Notes: generated by a model from the sequence alone, not told the origin. DNA of 40,006 bases from Candidatus Omnitrophota bacterium (GCA_003140935.1 PLLJ01000040.1:1-40006); one strand, 5' to 3'. Positions 27,209 to 35,719 are shown, counted from the first letter of the stretch. Translations and numbers: made by a program.

Positions 27209-29143
27209 TTACTCTTCCTTCTTTTTCTTCTTTTCCTCGTCATCGACGACTTCATAATCCGCGTCCACGACGCCGTCGTCCTTTTTCCCTTCGGCCCCTT
27301 GGGGCGCCGCGCCCGCGCCTTTATTCCCCGCTTTTTTAGCGGCTTCCTCATACATCTTCTGCGCGATCGTATGCGACGCGGTGCCGAGTTTCTGGGCCGC
27401 GCTGTCCAGCGCTTCCTTGGAGTCGCTCGTGAGGGACGCCTTCGCTTCCTTCAGGGCCTCCTCGACTTTCTTTTTCTCGTCTTCCGTGACCTTGTCCCCG
27501 TGTTCCTTCAGGGTCTTCTCGGTCGCGTAGATGAGGTTATCGAGCTGGTTGCGGGCCGTGATCACCTCGTGTTTTTGCTTGTCCTCGTTGGCGTGGGCTT
27601 GGCCTTCCTTCACGAGCTTTTCGACCTCGTCTTTGGAAAGACCGGACGAAGACTCGATGCGGATCTTCTGCTCCTTGCCCGTGCCGAGGTCCTTGGCTGA
27701 CACGTGGACGATGCCGTTCGCGTCGATATCAAAGGTCACCTCGACCTGCGGCATACCGCGGGGTGCGGGCGGGATCCCTTCCAGATTGAAGAGCCCGAGC
27801 ACGCGGTTATTCGCGGACATTTCACGTTCCCCTTGCAGGACCTTCACGGTCACGGCGGTCTGATTGTCCGCGGCGGTCGAGAAGATCTCGGATTTCCGGG
27901 TCGGGATCGTGGTGTTGCGTTCGATCAGCTTGGTCATGACACCACCCAGCGTTTCGATGCCGAGCGAAAGCGGGGTCACGTCCAGGAGAAGAATGTCCTT
28001 CACGTCCCCTTTAAGGACACCGCCTTGGATCGCGGCGCCGACGGCCACCACTTCATCCGGGTTGACGCCCTGATGCGGGACCTTCTTGAAAAGGTCCTTC
28101 GCTTTTTGGACCACGGCCGGCATACGCGTCATGCCTCCGACCAGGATCACCTCGTCAATATCCTCGGGTTTCACGCCCGCGTCCTTCATGGCCTTCAAAC
28201 AAGGCTGCACGGTGCGTTCGACCAGGTCCGCGACCAACTGCTCGAGTTTGGCGCGCGTGAGCGTCAAAAGAAGGTGCTTGGGGCCGGAGGCGTCAGCCGT
28301 GATGAACGGCAGATTGATCTCCGTGCTCTGCGCCGTGGAGAGTTCGCACTTCGCCTTTTCCGCGGCTTCCTTAAGACGTTGGATGGCCATACGGTCCTTC
28401 GAAAGGTCGATGCCGTCGGTCTTCTTGAACTCCGCGATGAGCCAATCGATGACTTTCTGGTCGAAGTCATCGCCGCCCAAATGCGTGTCGCCGTTCGTGG
28501 CCTTCACTTCGAAGACGCCTTCGCCGAGATCAAGAATGGAGATATCGAACGTTCCGCCGCCCAGGTCGTAGACCGCGATGGTCTCGTCCTTTTTCTTGTC
28601 CAGGCCGTACGCGAGCGCGGCCGCGGTCGGTTCATTGATGATGCGCAACACCTCGAGGCCCGCGATCTGCCCCGCGTCCTTGGTGGCCTGGCGCTGGGAG
28701 TCGTTAAAATACGCGGGGACGGTGATGACCGCCTGCGTGATGGGCTCCCCGAGATACGTTTCCGCGTCGGCCTTGAGTTTCTGCAGGACCTTCGCGGAGA
28801 TCTCCGGCGGCGTGTAATCCCGTTTTTCCTGCGGGATATTGAAGACCGCCTCGCCGTGTTTGCCGGGCTTCACTTTGAACGGGACCAGTTGGGCCTCGTG
28901 GGTCGCCTCTTCCTGGCGGCGGCCCATGAAACGCTTGGCGCTGAAGATCGTGTTCTCCGGGTTCGTGATCGCCTGACGCTTGGCCGTCTGTCCCACCAGT
29001 TGCTCGCCGGTCTTGGTGAACGCGACAATGGAAGGCGTGGTGCGGTTACCTTCTTTATTCTCGATCACCTTGGGCTCGCCGCCCTCGATGATCGCCATAC
29101 AAGAATTCGTCGTTCCCAAATCAATTCCTAAGATCTTTGCCAT
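27209..29143 (-). CDS. dnaK: Chaperone protein DnaK (Hsp70)
   Basis: 644 residues, normal length. ATPase-domain landmarks are present: IDLGTTNS (6-13), a [17 protein letters not shown] phosphate-loop segment, [11 protein letters not shown], and VGGMTRMP. The substrate domain has [17 protein letters not shown]. The C-terminal lid ends in an acidic-then-Lys/Glu tail ([11 protein letters not shown]) instead of the more usual EEVDD ending. The ribosome site AAAAGGAG precedes the ATG. Neither grpE nor dnaJ is adjacent in this window. DnaK folds and refolds cytoplasmic proteins with ATP; its position upstream of bat/moxR places two stress-related modules together. Confidence 0.98.
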   Translation of the reverse strand: MAKILGIDLGTTNSCMAIIEGGEPKVIENKEGNRTTPSIVAFTKTGEQLVGQTAKRQAITNPENTIFSAKRFMGRRQEEATHEAQLVPFKVKPGKHGEAVFNIPQEKRDYTPPEISAKVLQKLKADAETYLGEPITQAVITVPAYFNDSQRQATKDAGQIAGLEVLRIINEPTAAALAYGLDKKKDETIAVYDLGGGTFDISILDLGEGVFEVKATNGDTHLGGDDFDQKVIDWLIAEFKKTDGIDLSKDRMAIQRLKEAAEKAKCELSTAQSTEINLPFITADASGPKHLLLTLTRAKLEQLVADLVERTVQPCLKAMKDAGVKPEDIDEVILVGGMTRMPAVVQKAKDLFKKVPHQGVNPDEVVAVGAAIQGGVLKGDVKDILLLDVTPLSLGIETLGGVMTKLIERNTTIPTRKSEIFSTAADNQTAVTVKVLQGEREMSANNRVLGLFNLEGIPPAPRGMPQVEVTFDIDANGIVHVSAKDLGTGKEQKIRIESSSGLSKDEVEKLVKEGQAHANEDKQKHEVITARNQLDNLIYATEKTLKEHGDKVTEDEKKKVEEALKEAKASLTSDSKEALDSAAQKLGTASHTIAQKMYEEAAKKAGNKGAGAAPQGAEGKKDDGVVDADYEVVDDEEKKKKKEE

Positions 29144-29171
29144 GGTAGTTTCTCCTTTTCAAATGAGCGCG

Positions 29172-29192
29172 CACGTTACGGAACGTAACTTG
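29172..29192. promoter_or_regulatory. Palindrome upstream of dnaK, possible operator
   Basis: GTTACG-GAA-CGTAAC (29175-29189), with two more matching outer pairs, is centred about 39 bases upstream of the dnaK ATG. A CIRCE element (TTAGCACTC inverted repeat) is not present, so if dnaK is repressor-controlled this could be the site. No regulator is encoded nearby. Confidence 0.4.
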
Positions 29193-29258
29193 CTACGCGA
29201 ATTTGATCTGCCGATGCTGTGTGGCGGATCCGTTCATTACGACAGTCTCGCTATCTAT

Positions 29259-29300
29259 ACATCAATTACCATGCCATCATGCCAAAAAATATATTGATGT
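29259..29300. promoter_or_regulatory. Inverted repeat in the dnaK upstream region
   Basis: ACATCAAT (29259-29266) and its exact complement ATTGATGT (29293-29300) flank a 26-base spacer. It lies between the methyltransferase stop and dnaK, in an AT-rich stretch where the dnaK promoter should be. Role uncertain; the remainder of the 29144-29427 gap shows no gene. Confidence 0.3.
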
Positions 29301-29427
29301 AACCCTATTAATTTAAACAAGTTAGGATGACTCATTTTTCAGTTAAAAAATCGGAGCCGCCGGGTGCGCCATAATGATGCAGGGGTTTGTATCCAAACGG
29401 CAAAAAGAAAATAGTCCAAATTTAAAT

Positions 29428-30027
29428 CTATTTTTGCAGAAGGCAAAATAAAGCGTGCGGGTCGGGTTGACGGATGCCTTTGAAAAAACTCGCACGGATC
29501 TCCAGGACCTGAAGGGCCGGAGAAAAGGAGCGGCGGATCTCTTCCTCGGAGATCCGGTAAGGCCCTTCCCCGGCAGGCTCCTTGTCGCTGAAACATTTCA
29601 GCATCAGGTAACCGCCCTTCTTGAGGAGGCCGCTTACGTTTTGAACGTAGGGGCTTCTTTTTTCAGGCGCAAAGACGTGAAAGATCCCGCGATCGAAAAT
29701 AATATCGAACGGGCCTTGAAGCCGGGTCGCGAGGATATCGTCTTTCACAAAACGGATCCCGGGAGCCGTTTTCTTCGCCCGGGCCTCCGCCTTTAGGATC
29801 GCGGACTCTGAAATATCACTCGCGACCACGTCAAACCCGAGTTTTTTCAAGGCGATCGCCTGGGTCCCCGGGCCGGTGCCGAGGTCCAGAACATGTTCGG
29901 ACCGGAGCTTGAGACTCTTCAAGGCCGCGGCAAAATCAGGGTCCAATTCTTTCGTGAACCAGGGCAATTTCTCGACGTCCTGTTCCCGGTAAAGCGCTTC
30001 CCAATCCGGGATCTTCGGTTCTTCCAT
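29428..30027 (-). CDS. Class I SAM-dependent methyltransferase
   Basis: 199 residues. Motif I VLDLGTGPGT (46-55) binds S-adenosylmethionine; VVASDIS (67-73) supplies the acidic residue for the ribose; FDIIFDRGIFHVF is motif IV. The N-terminus (IPDWEALY and LPWF) resembles the TehB/thiopurine-methyltransferase-like group that methylates small molecules. The substrate cannot be read from the sequence. It begins 2 bp after the stop of the propeller gene, without a strong ribosome site, so it is probably translated by coupling. Confidence 0.85.
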   Translation of the reverse strand: MEEPKIPDWEALYREQDVEKLPWFTKELDPDFAAALKSLKLRSEHVLDLGTGPGTQAIALKKLGFDVVASDISESAILKAEARAKKTAPGIRFVKDDILATRLQGPFDIIFDRGIFHVFAPEKRSPYVQNVSGLLKKGGYLMLKCFSDKEPAGEGPYRISEEEIRRSFSPALQVLEIRASFFKGIRQPDPHALFCLLQK

Positions 30028-30029
30028 AA

Positions 30030-31061
30030 TTATTTTACCGCCGGAAATGTATCTTTATACCGCAATAACTGCCCATGGTTCGGATCACATACCCAGATAT
30101 TATTCTGATCATCTCCGGCAACACAATGAGACCTTTCCGCGGCCGGACCGGTGCCCAATAAAGAAAGTTTCCCCTGAGGCGAAACTCCCAGAACTGAAAG
30201 TGTGGCGCTCTTCGATCCCGTGATATATAAATGAGAAAGACCGGGATTATAATCGACCAGATCGGCGCCGGCCCCTGTCACCAATCTTCCGGTTTCTTTC
30301 CCATTCTGATTTAGATCCAAGACAACCGCTTGACCCTCACCGCAGCCGACAAAAAGAAAGCCCCTCTGCTCATCCACCGCCGTTCCCCGTGGTTTCTCGC
30401 ACCCATTCGGCCATTGCGAGATCACCGCATGCGTAGGGACATCGATCGCTGCGGCTTGTCCCCCCAAATTCGTATAAGCACGTTTATGGGCATGATCGAT
30501 CGTTAAAGATTCCGGGCCCTCCGCGACGGGGATGTCCAGCACATGCGAAAGCCCGGGCTTATCCCCTGCGGTAAAAGCAAAGACCTCGATCTGTCGCTTG
30601 GCCTCATTCATCTCGGTCACCCACACTTCATGGTTGGCCTCCACATACCTGACATAATCAGCATCGCCTGCCAAGGGGACAGAAGCTTCGATCCTGCCTG
30701 TCTTGATATCCACGGCATCGAGCTTATGGGTTCCGTGGTCCGCCGCGAACAGAAACCCTTCGCCCTCATCCGCCGAAGAGATCCCCACCTTTTGTCCCTT
30801 CTTATTTTCAGTGCTGGAACTAAACCCCTCCACGGAGGTCATGGCCAAACTGGAAGGATCGATCATATACAGTTTCCCCGTACGTCCGGCGGGCAGAAGC
30901 ACTTTGTGAAGGCTTGGGGAGAAATGAATATCATCCAAACCAACCCCGTCTTTGCCGCCGGGGATCGCCACCGCGGTGGCTTTAAAAGAGGAATCCTCGG
31001 ATTGGGCGAATGCGGGGGTACCGACTACCGCAAACAACAAAGCTAAAATAATAGTCCTCAT
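30030..31061 (-). CDS. Exported YncE-like beta-propeller protein
   Basis: Start chosen at 31061 (MRTIILALLFAVVGTPAFAQ), because a GGAGGG site lies 7 bases upstream and the signal peptide begins there; a longer frame upstream lacks one. 343 residues. After the signal peptide come repeated beta-blade motifs with the pattern xxVDIKTGRIEA, AIDVPTHAVISQW and VVLDLNQNGKETGRL, typical of seven-bladed YncE/SMP-30/NHL-like propellers. Periplasmic or secreted. No catalytic residues are evident; such proteins often bind ligands or other proteins. It is followed immediately by the methyltransferase. Confidence 0.82.
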   Translation of the reverse strand: MRTIILALLFAVVGTPAFAQSEDSSFKATAVAIPGGKDGVGLDDIHFSPSLHKVLLPAGRTGKLYMIDPSSLAMTSVEGFSSSTENKKGQKVGISSADEGEGFLFAADHGTHKLDAVDIKTGRIEASVPLAGDADYVRYVEANHEVWVTEMNEAKRQIEVFAFTAGDKPGLSHVLDIPVAEGPESLTIDHAHKRAYTNLGGQAAAIDVPTHAVISQWPNGCEKPRGTAVDEQRGFLFVGCGEGQAVVLDLNQNGKETGRLVTGAGADLVDYNPGLSHLYITGSKSATLSVLGVSPQGKLSLLGTGPAAERSHCVAGDDQNNIWVCDPNHGQLLRYKDTFPAVK

Positions 31062-31107
31062 AACGCACCCTCCTTCATCGATCACGACATTACCACCCCA
31101 TCTCTTT

Positions 31108-32223
31108 TCATCGTTGCCGGATCCCGACTCCAAAACTGTTGTAAACCGGCCTTTCCACACCCTTGCCATCGCTTGGGATATTCACAAGGCCTCTCCTGGA
31201 TTTAAGATACATGCAGGAGGACCCGCCTTGATCACAAAACATGGCATTCCATACGTCGAATAGCTTCAGGACCCGGACCGTAGATGCAGGATCAAGCCCG
31301 ACGCTATACCCCAAACGCCGGCCATCCGCCACAAGAAGGATAAGCTTGGTCCCCTCCTTATTAATTCCCATGCATGTTCTGGGCTGCCGCATGTCCTTGA
31401 GCGGGGAAACGTCCTGACCGTCCACGATCGCGTCCAAGCGTCCCGAAAGAGTATTATATTTCTTCGACGTCAAGGCGGTATCTTTTGTTTCTCCGCGAAA
31501 ATAGCGCGCCCGGTTCAACGGATCGAAGGAAAGGAACGGCCGTTTGTTCTTCGTCTCCAGCAAAACAGGTTTTCCTTTTACGATCCACAGGCCCGACCAT
31601 GTCCCGAGGCCCATCTCCGAAGAAGCGCTTGCTCCCGCCTCGCCATTGATCGCGATCACGCAATCGTTTTTTCCGGCAAAATCGCTTGTGAGGCTCTTTT
31701 TCGTAAACTCCGGGGTGATATGAATTTCAAGACCCGGCGTTCGCAGATCAATGACCGCCACATGGATCTTGACGGGGTCCGGTTTGTTGATTTGTATCAG
31801 GACGTAATCCATGCCCGGGCCTTGCGGCTCCACCGACATGGATACGAGGCCGAACAGACGCTCCAGCCCGTCTTTGACCCTGGAAAGGTCAAGCCGAGGA
31901 CTTGCGATGACCGTATTTATTTTTGTAAGCGCGGCATGAATATCGCCAGTTTTATAAAATTCGTTCTGCAGCTTGTGGACTTTGATATCAAAAAATAATG
32001 AGAAAAAAAGCAACAGCAGCAGGACCGGTCCGTACTTGGGCGGAAGATGCTTCCCGCGTTTTACGACGACGGTGCGCACGATCAAATAAGCGACGGCGGA
32101 AACGATCACGGCGGTCGCCCATAAGAGCACCGCGGGCAAAGCAAAAAAACGGTCGAATGAAATTCCCAAAGCGTCGATGATCGCGTTAAACCAGTTTCCC
32201 AAAAGATTCATGCCATGATCCAT
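31108..32223 (-). CDS. Membrane-anchored NAGPA-type phosphodiester glycosidase
   Basis: 371 residues; a start at the fifth codon is also possible. Two N-terminal membrane helices (about 28-50 and 65-82) precede a catalytic domain of the phosphodiester glycosidase (NAGPA, DUF2233) family. Its hallmarks are clear: VIAINGEAG, a CMGINKEGTKLILLVADGRR strand with GYSVGLDP, then FCDQGGSSCMYL and a C-terminal PVYNSFGVG. In the family the DGG-SS loop is at the active site; here it reads DQGGSS, a one-residue expansion. Relatives cleave N-acetylglucosamine-phosphodiester bonds or act on exopolysaccharide and peptidoglycan sugars. Likely acts in the periplasm on envelope glycans. Confidence 0.88.
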   Translation of the reverse strand: MDHGMNLLGNWFNAIIDALGISFDRFFALPAVLLWATAVIVSAVAYLIVRTVVVKRGKHLPPKYGPVLLLLLFFSLFFDIKVHKLQNEFYKTGDIHAALTKINTVIASPRLDLSRVKDGLERLFGLVSMSVEPQGPGMDYVLIQINKPDPVKIHVAVIDLRTPGLEIHITPEFTKKSLTSDFAGKNDCVIAINGEAGASASSEMGLGTWSGLWIVKGKPVLLETKNKRPFLSFDPLNRARYFRGETKDTALTSKKYNTLSGRLDAIVDGQDVSPLKDMRQPRTCMGINKEGTKLILLVADGRRLGYSVGLDPASTVRVLKLFDVWNAMFCDQGGSSCMYLKSRRGLVNIPSDGKGVERPVYNSFGVGIRQR

Positions 32224-32247
32224 CCGGTGTTTTTGATTTAAGTTTTT

Positions 32248-32442
32248 GAATACCCGTCCCCTGTCCTGTTGCCCAATTTCGTCGCGGGCGACGATTTTGA
32301 TGGAACGTGTCCCACGGTCAATTTACGCGACGCCGCGTTTTTTGTCCACCCATAAGTCCTGCTTTTCGCGCCAGTCAATTCAACCGCTGGCGGTTGAATT
32401 GGGTAGAGGCCTCAGCGGCTCGTTTGCGGGGTCCTCGGAACT
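32248..32442 (+). repeat. Hairpin-repeat cluster 1 (units 1, 2 and 3)
   Basis: Three 26-nt units with CAATT-stem-loop-stem-TTTTG architecture: unit 1 at 32274-32299 (stem TCGTCG/CGACGA, loop CGGG), unit 2 at 32319-32344 (stem ACGCG/CGCGT) and unit 3 at 32376-32401 (an 11-bp perfect stem, loop CTGG). Unit 3 is followed by a 41-bp tail (32402-32442) shared with units 8 and 11. The 26 bp before unit 1 match those before unit 9 (about 20 of 26). The rest of the gap to the PilZ gene shows no other feature. Confidence 0.85.
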
Positions 32443-32593
32443 ACCCATAACCCGTCTATCATTGTGTGGATCGAAAGGAATAAGCTCATGGGAAAGCCCC
32501 CTAGCTCAAGGATTGCTTTTGTTCGATGAAACAGCTATTATCATCTGGGTTTGTCCCACAAAGATCGATGCGTTTATCAAAGACGTGAGGATT

Positions 32594-32974
32594 ATGACGG
32601 AGAAATTTAGCGAATCCACAGACCGCAGGAAATCTGCACGCGTGAATATCCAGGCGCACGTGGCGTTCTTCCTCGACAATAGCCCGGGGATCATGCAGAC
32701 GCGGATCTCCGATATTTCGGAAGGAGGAGCGTCCATGGTGACTTTCATGAAAGAGCTCCCCGTGGGCGCTTCAATTGAAATGAGTTTTATGATGCCCGTG
32801 AAACAAGAAGAGGACGGCCGCAATCGCCAGCGGCTTATAACCGTAAAGGGCAGGATTCGATACACCAGGTTTCTCGAAAAAGATCATTACGAGTCAGGCG
32901 TTGCATTTCTCAATCTGGAGAAAAAAGACCAGCTTGTTATCCGTGAATGCGTCGCTTCCCACCCGAAGAAGTAA
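32594..32974 (+). CDS. PilZ domain protein
   Basis: Start chosen at ATG 32594, where GTGAGGA lies just upstream; an upstream extension would translate the repeat region. 126 residues. The c-di-GMP-binding motifs are present: RRKSAR near the N-terminus (RxxxR) and DISEGGAS (DxSxxG). The rest is the usual PilZ beta-barrel ending in GVAFLNL. A lone PilZ domain is a cytoplasmic c-di-GMP receptor; the target is not evident. It lies just downstream of hairpin cluster 1. Confidence 0.9.
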   Translation: MTEKFSESTDRRKSARVNIQAHVAFFLDNSPGIMQTRISDISEGGASMVTFMKELPVGASIEMSFMMPVKQEEDGRNRQRLITVKGRIRYTRFLEKDHYESGVAFLNLEKKDQLVIRECVASHPKK

Positions 32975-33276
32975 AAGAAATCTCTGATCTTGTCTTTACA
33001 GCCCCAACGCACGCACCCCAAGCGTTTGATCGCTTCCCTCTTGAATCTCATTGGGAGTGTTGCACAAGTTGATTTTCTATAGCGTACTGCTTTTGTTTAT
33101 TTTTGTTGGGAGTTGTACAAAAACTAGCAATATTTTAGGCAAAGACCTATGCTTAAAATCACGCGCACACACCCGAAAAGAGTTTGTTCTTTGAAAAAAA
33201 TCTTTAAAATTCGGAGATTTTTATCGAACTTCAAAATCTATCGCTGTAGAATACCCTATTGCAAAGGAGCTACCCC
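32975..33276. other. Intergenic region upstream of the DUF3800 gene
   Basis: No gene or hairpin unit is seen. AT-rich. Two similar short motifs, GGGAGTGTTGCACAAG (from 33052) and GGGAGTTGTACAA (from 33109), could be a direct-repeat operator. A weak promoter-like pair (TCGAAC, 17 bases, TAGAAT) lies about 25-50 bases before the start codon. Confidence 0.35.
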
Positions 33277-34050
33277 ATGTTGATTTTCATCGACGAGAGT
33301 TGGCAGTCTAGTGAGAGCCATCCAAAAGACAAGATTTGCGTGCTATCCGCTGTAGCGATAGGCAGCAATGACTTCAATGAGTATTCCCGTCAAATATGGA
33401 ACTTCAAAGTCAAGCATCTTGGCCCTAAATGCGGAGATGCTGAGATTAAAGGGCAAGAGATTTTTAAAAAATTCTTATTCCGCCTCGAATGGAAAGGCAT
33501 AAAGAGTCATCAGCTCAATCTTGCTCGAGAAGTTTTCAATTATTCTGAGAGCCATGGAGCTAAAGCCTTTGCTTCTATCGTGCGTGATGAAAAAGAAGTC
33601 GATCTCTCATGCGCCGATGTTAAACAGCTTGAACGGCCCTTCTTCTTCCTATTCGAGCGAATTAATTTCTTTATGCAGGAGAACCATCCCGACTTAACAG
33701 CGGTACTCGTTTTTGATGATCGTGGAATTACTCAAAATGAAAAAATATCTCAAAGCGTCAGTAATTTCTTCCACCTCAGTCACACGGGAAGAGCTTTTGA
33801 TCGTATTATGAAGGCCCCGCTTTTCGCTATTTCTTCTGAAAATGTAGGGATCCAAATTGCAGATATGATTGGCCATATCATCGGGCGAAGAGAAACTAGC
33901 GGTGAGAAAATCATCGGTGAGTTCTGGAAACTTGTTAAGCAACTTGAATACAGAAGCAAAACCGAGATAGTTCGGGAAGAAGGTAAAAAGTTCACCCTAT
34001 TTGGGATCAAAATGGCTAGAAGCCATGGGAAAGACGAAAAAGAAGCCTAA
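33277..34050 (+). CDS. DUF3800 family protein
   Basis: Start at ATG 33277, with AAAGGAG 7 bases upstream. 257 residues. The N-terminal MLIFIDES with its acidic pair, the central VLVFDDRG strand, and the late IQIADMIGHIIGRR helix match DUF3800. This family has an RNase H-like fold with conserved acids and occurs often in mobile elements and defence islands. The activity in this family is mostly unproved. Here it stands alone, with no partner gene, between hairpin clusters 1 and 2. Confidence 0.85.
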   Translation: MLIFIDESWQSSESHPKDKICVLSAVAIGSNDFNEYSRQIWNFKVKHLGPKCGDAEIKGQEIFKKFLFRLEWKGIKSHQLNLAREVFNYSESHGAKAFASIVRDEKEVDLSCADVKQLERPFFFLFERINFFMQENHPDLTAVLVFDDRGITQNEKISQSVSNFFHLSHTGRAFDRIMKAPLFAISSENVGIQIADMIGHIIGRRETSGEKIIGEFWKLVKQLEYRSKTEIVREEGKKFTLFGIKMARSHGKDEKEA

Positions 34051-34255
34051 AATAGAACAAGACCGGCGAGTTAAATAACCCGGACGGGCTACCTAACCCT
34101 ATAGTACGACCAGAAAGCCGCACACCGATCTCACTAAAGATTATACCCGAAAAGCCACAATTTACAAGGCCAACTTCACTACAATTTTCGTCCCCTTCTA
34201 GACTATACTTTAGGACGCAAAAACCTCATCAACTATACATTGCCCCTACTCCACG

Positions 34256-34275
34256 CACCCCGGCGGGGTGTTTCT
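34256..34275 (+). terminator. Intrinsic terminator downstream of the DUF3800 gene
   Basis: CACCCC (34256-34261) pairs with GGGGTG (34265-34270) across a 3-base loop, followed by TTTCTCC. The T-run is short. The 200 bp between the gene's stop and this hairpin contain no visible gene. Confidence 0.5.
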
Positions 34276-34348
34276 CCAGTGGGAATTTTAAAGGCAGCCT
34301 TATGTTTGCCTATTGGGAAATATCATACTTCGCATAAATTACGACGTC

Positions 34349-34465
34349 GCTCAATCCAATTTCAGTTCGATGTATTGCACCAGGTCAATTAGTGCGCGGG
34401 TGGACCTTTTTGATAGAACAGGCCCATTACTCGCCCGTTCAATTTATGCGGCGCCGCGTTTTTTG
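34349..34465 (+). repeat. Hairpin-repeat cluster 2 (units 4 and 5)
   Basis: Unit 4 (34386-34412, 27 nt) has a partly mismatched stem whose right arm equals that of unit 6; unit 5 (34440-34465, 26 nt) has stem ATGCGG/CCGCGT. The 37 bp before unit 4 (34349-34385) match those before unit 8 at 35 of 37 positions, yet what follows unit 4 (ATAGAACAGG) belongs to the unit 1/6/9 class. Confidence 0.85.
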
Positions 34466-34559
34466 CCCGCCTCGGTTTACGAAGGCGGCCAGCACCGTGA
34501 TGTGACTGTCGCCTGTCTATAGGACTGCATTTAAGCCCTGCGATTGGGGCGTTGGTATC

Positions 34560-34592
34560 GGGGAAATCTTCTACGGAAAAATGGGTTTCCCC
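34560..34592 (+). other. Stem-loop in the entericidin leader
   Basis: GGGGAAA (34560-34566) pairs with TTTCCCC (34586-34592). It lies 75 bases before the entericidin start and has no T-run; possibly a leader structure or the end of an upstream transcript. Confidence 0.35.
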
Positions 34593-34666
34593 TGATAGAA
34601 ACGGAACGGTTCCAAGGGTATGTTAGCACAGGTAAAAGATCGTTTTTATTGAAAAAGGAGAATTTT

Positions 34667-34792
34667 ATGAAAAAGCGATTGATCGCTCTTTTTCTTCTTG
34701 GGATCGCGCTCCTGGCCTCGGGCTGCAACACGGTCCACGGAGCCGGCGAAGATGTGGAAGCTGTCGGCAGAGGGGTCGCGCGAGCCGTCTGA
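34667..34792 (+). CDS. Entericidin-family small lipoprotein
   Basis: 41 residues, beginning MKKRLIALFLLGIALLASGC with a lipobox ending at Cys20, then NTVHGAGEDVEAVGRG. CNTVxGAGEDV is the entericidin A/B signature, and the length is right. A strong AAAAGGAG site lies 6 bases before the ATG. Entericidins are envelope lipoproteins; in Escherichia coli A and B act as a toxin/antidote-like pair under stress. Here only one copy is present, so a paired system is not supported by this window. It lies between hairpin clusters 2 and 3. Confidence 0.88.
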   Translation: MKKRLIALFLLGIALLASGCNTVHGAGEDVEAVGRGVARAV

Positions 34793-34840
34793 CCCGGGTC
34801 GCTCGCAGCTAAAACTTCTGGACGGGATGAGTCATTCTTG

Positions 34841-34955
34841 TCCCAAGTCGTGGTGCAGGTCAATTCGTCCACGGGTGGACCTTTTTGATGGAACAGCTCA
34901 ACCCGCAGGACCCTGCTTTTCGTGCAGGTCAAAACGGTCGGCGCCGACCGTTTTG
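34841..34955 (+). repeat. Hairpin-repeat cluster 3 (units 6 and 7)
   Basis: Unit 6 (34861-34887, 27 nt) has stem GTCCA/TGGAC with loop CGGG. Unit 7 (34930-34955) is a perfect 26-nt palindrome (left arm CAAAACGGTCGGC). The 20 bp before unit 6 match those before unit 11 apart from one base. The linker between the units (ending CCTGCTTTTCGTGCAGGT) resembles that before unit 3. Confidence 0.87.
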
Positions 34956-35020
34956 TAGAAGTCTAAACGATTCATTCATAACTTCAAGATTTCAAAAGAG
35001 ATGCGGTAATTCTAGCCTTA

Positions 35021-35070
35021 ACAAAGAAAAAGGACACGCCCAATCACCAAGGAGGAATGGACGTGCCCTT
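35021..35070 (-). terminator. Intrinsic terminator of the lipoprotein gene
   Basis: On the minus strand a 13-bp stem (35058-35070 with 35030-35042, two G-T pairs) is followed by a T-rich tract (TTTTTCTTTG). It lies 20 bases after the stop of the lipoprotein gene at 35090. Confidence 0.75.
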
Positions 35071-35089
35071 GTTCCTATTGCCAAACGAA

Positions 35090-35431
35090 TCAGCTGATCG
35101 CATCTCCCGCCACGTTGCTGAGAACGGGCGTGATCACAAAAGTGATCGGGGGAAGCAAGAACCAAAGTTTGGTGCAGTTGGATTGCACAATACGAACCTT
35201 GGAAGCGCCTTCCTTTTTGGCTTCAGCGGTGAAATCAGCCACGGTTTTTTCGAGACTGGCATCTCCGGCAAGGGGCTTCGTCATCAGGAGGTGCAGGGCG
35301 ATATTGGATGTGCTGACATGGACCGCTTTACCGGCCGGCGTATCCAGGCCATTAAAATTCTTGGCCACGGTCGTCGTGCTGCAACCGGAAAAAAGAGCCA
35401 GTATCACAAGCAACGCTAGGGTTTTTTTCAT
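35090..35431 (-). CDS. Small predicted lipoprotein of unknown function
   Basis: 113 residues. MKKTLALLVILALFSGC gives a lipoprotein signal with Cys17. The mature part includes KVRIVQSNCTKLWFLLPP and a hydrophobic C-terminal stretch (PITFVITPVLSNVAGDA). Strong AAAAAGGAGA ribosome site. It is the only minus-strand gene among the hairpin clusters and has its own terminator. I do not recognise the family. An opposite-strand frame (35057-35419) with an SD-like sequence was rejected because its sequence is the shadow of this gene. Confidence 0.78.
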   Translation of the reverse strand: MKKTLALLVILALFSGCSTTTVAKNFNGLDTPAGKAVHVSTSNIALHLLMTKPLAGDASLEKTVADFTAEAKKEGASKVRIVQSNCTKLWFLLPPITFVITPVLSNVAGDAIS

Positions 35432-35490
35432 TGAGATCTCCTTTTTGTTGAGAGAGGTTGAATAACTTTTTGTGAACGCAGCCTAATACA

Positions 35491-35545
35491 GCCTAGCCAG
35501 CTGCGCTATGGGGTATTGACCCCAGTCGGAATGGGTTGGCTAGGC
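35491..35545. other. Nested hairpin between the lipoprotein and receptor genes
   Basis: GCCTAGCCA (35491-35499) pairs exactly with TGGCTAGGC (35537-35545). Inside, TGGGGT (35509-35514) pairs with ACCCCA (35519-35524) across ATTG. Two stems separated by bulges recall an attC fold, but the RYYYAAC/GTTRRRY core boxes are not present. It lies between divergent genes, so it is not a simple terminator for either. Confidence 0.5.
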
Positions 35546-35615
35546 GAGTTTTAAAATCATCGAAGCAGGCCCCTAGGGTAGTATAAAATCAGCATCATTA
35601 ACCCTCAGGTCCCTC

Positions 35616-35719
35616 GCTCAATGCGATTTCAGTTCGATGTATTGCACCAGGTCAATTCGCGCGCCGGCGCGCGTTTTGGGTAGAGGGCTAAGCGGTTCGT
35701 TAGCGGGATCCCCGGAATT
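35616..35719 (+). repeat. Hairpin-repeat cluster 4 (unit 8)
   Basis: Unit 8 (35653-35678) has stem CGCGCG/CGCGCG and loop CCGG. It combines the left flank of unit 4 (35616-35652, 35 of 37 identical) with the 41-bp right tail of units 3 and 11 (35679-35719). About 160 bp of featureless sequence separate it from the promoter of the next gene. Confidence 0.87.

Noticed and set aside
27704-29131. 475-codon plus-strand frame opposite dnaK
   Set aside because: Shadow frame of a highly conserved GC-rich gene; His/Asp/Arg-rich with no domain.
32246-32593. 116-codon upstream extension of the PilZ frame
   Set aside because: It would translate hairpin cluster 1; a ribosome site and the normal PilZ start are at 32594.
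35057-35419. Plus-strand frame with AAGGAGG just before its ATG
   Set aside because: The SD-like sequence lies in the loop of the lipoprotein gene's terminator, spacing to the ATG is too short, and the product is the antisense shadow of the lipoprotein.
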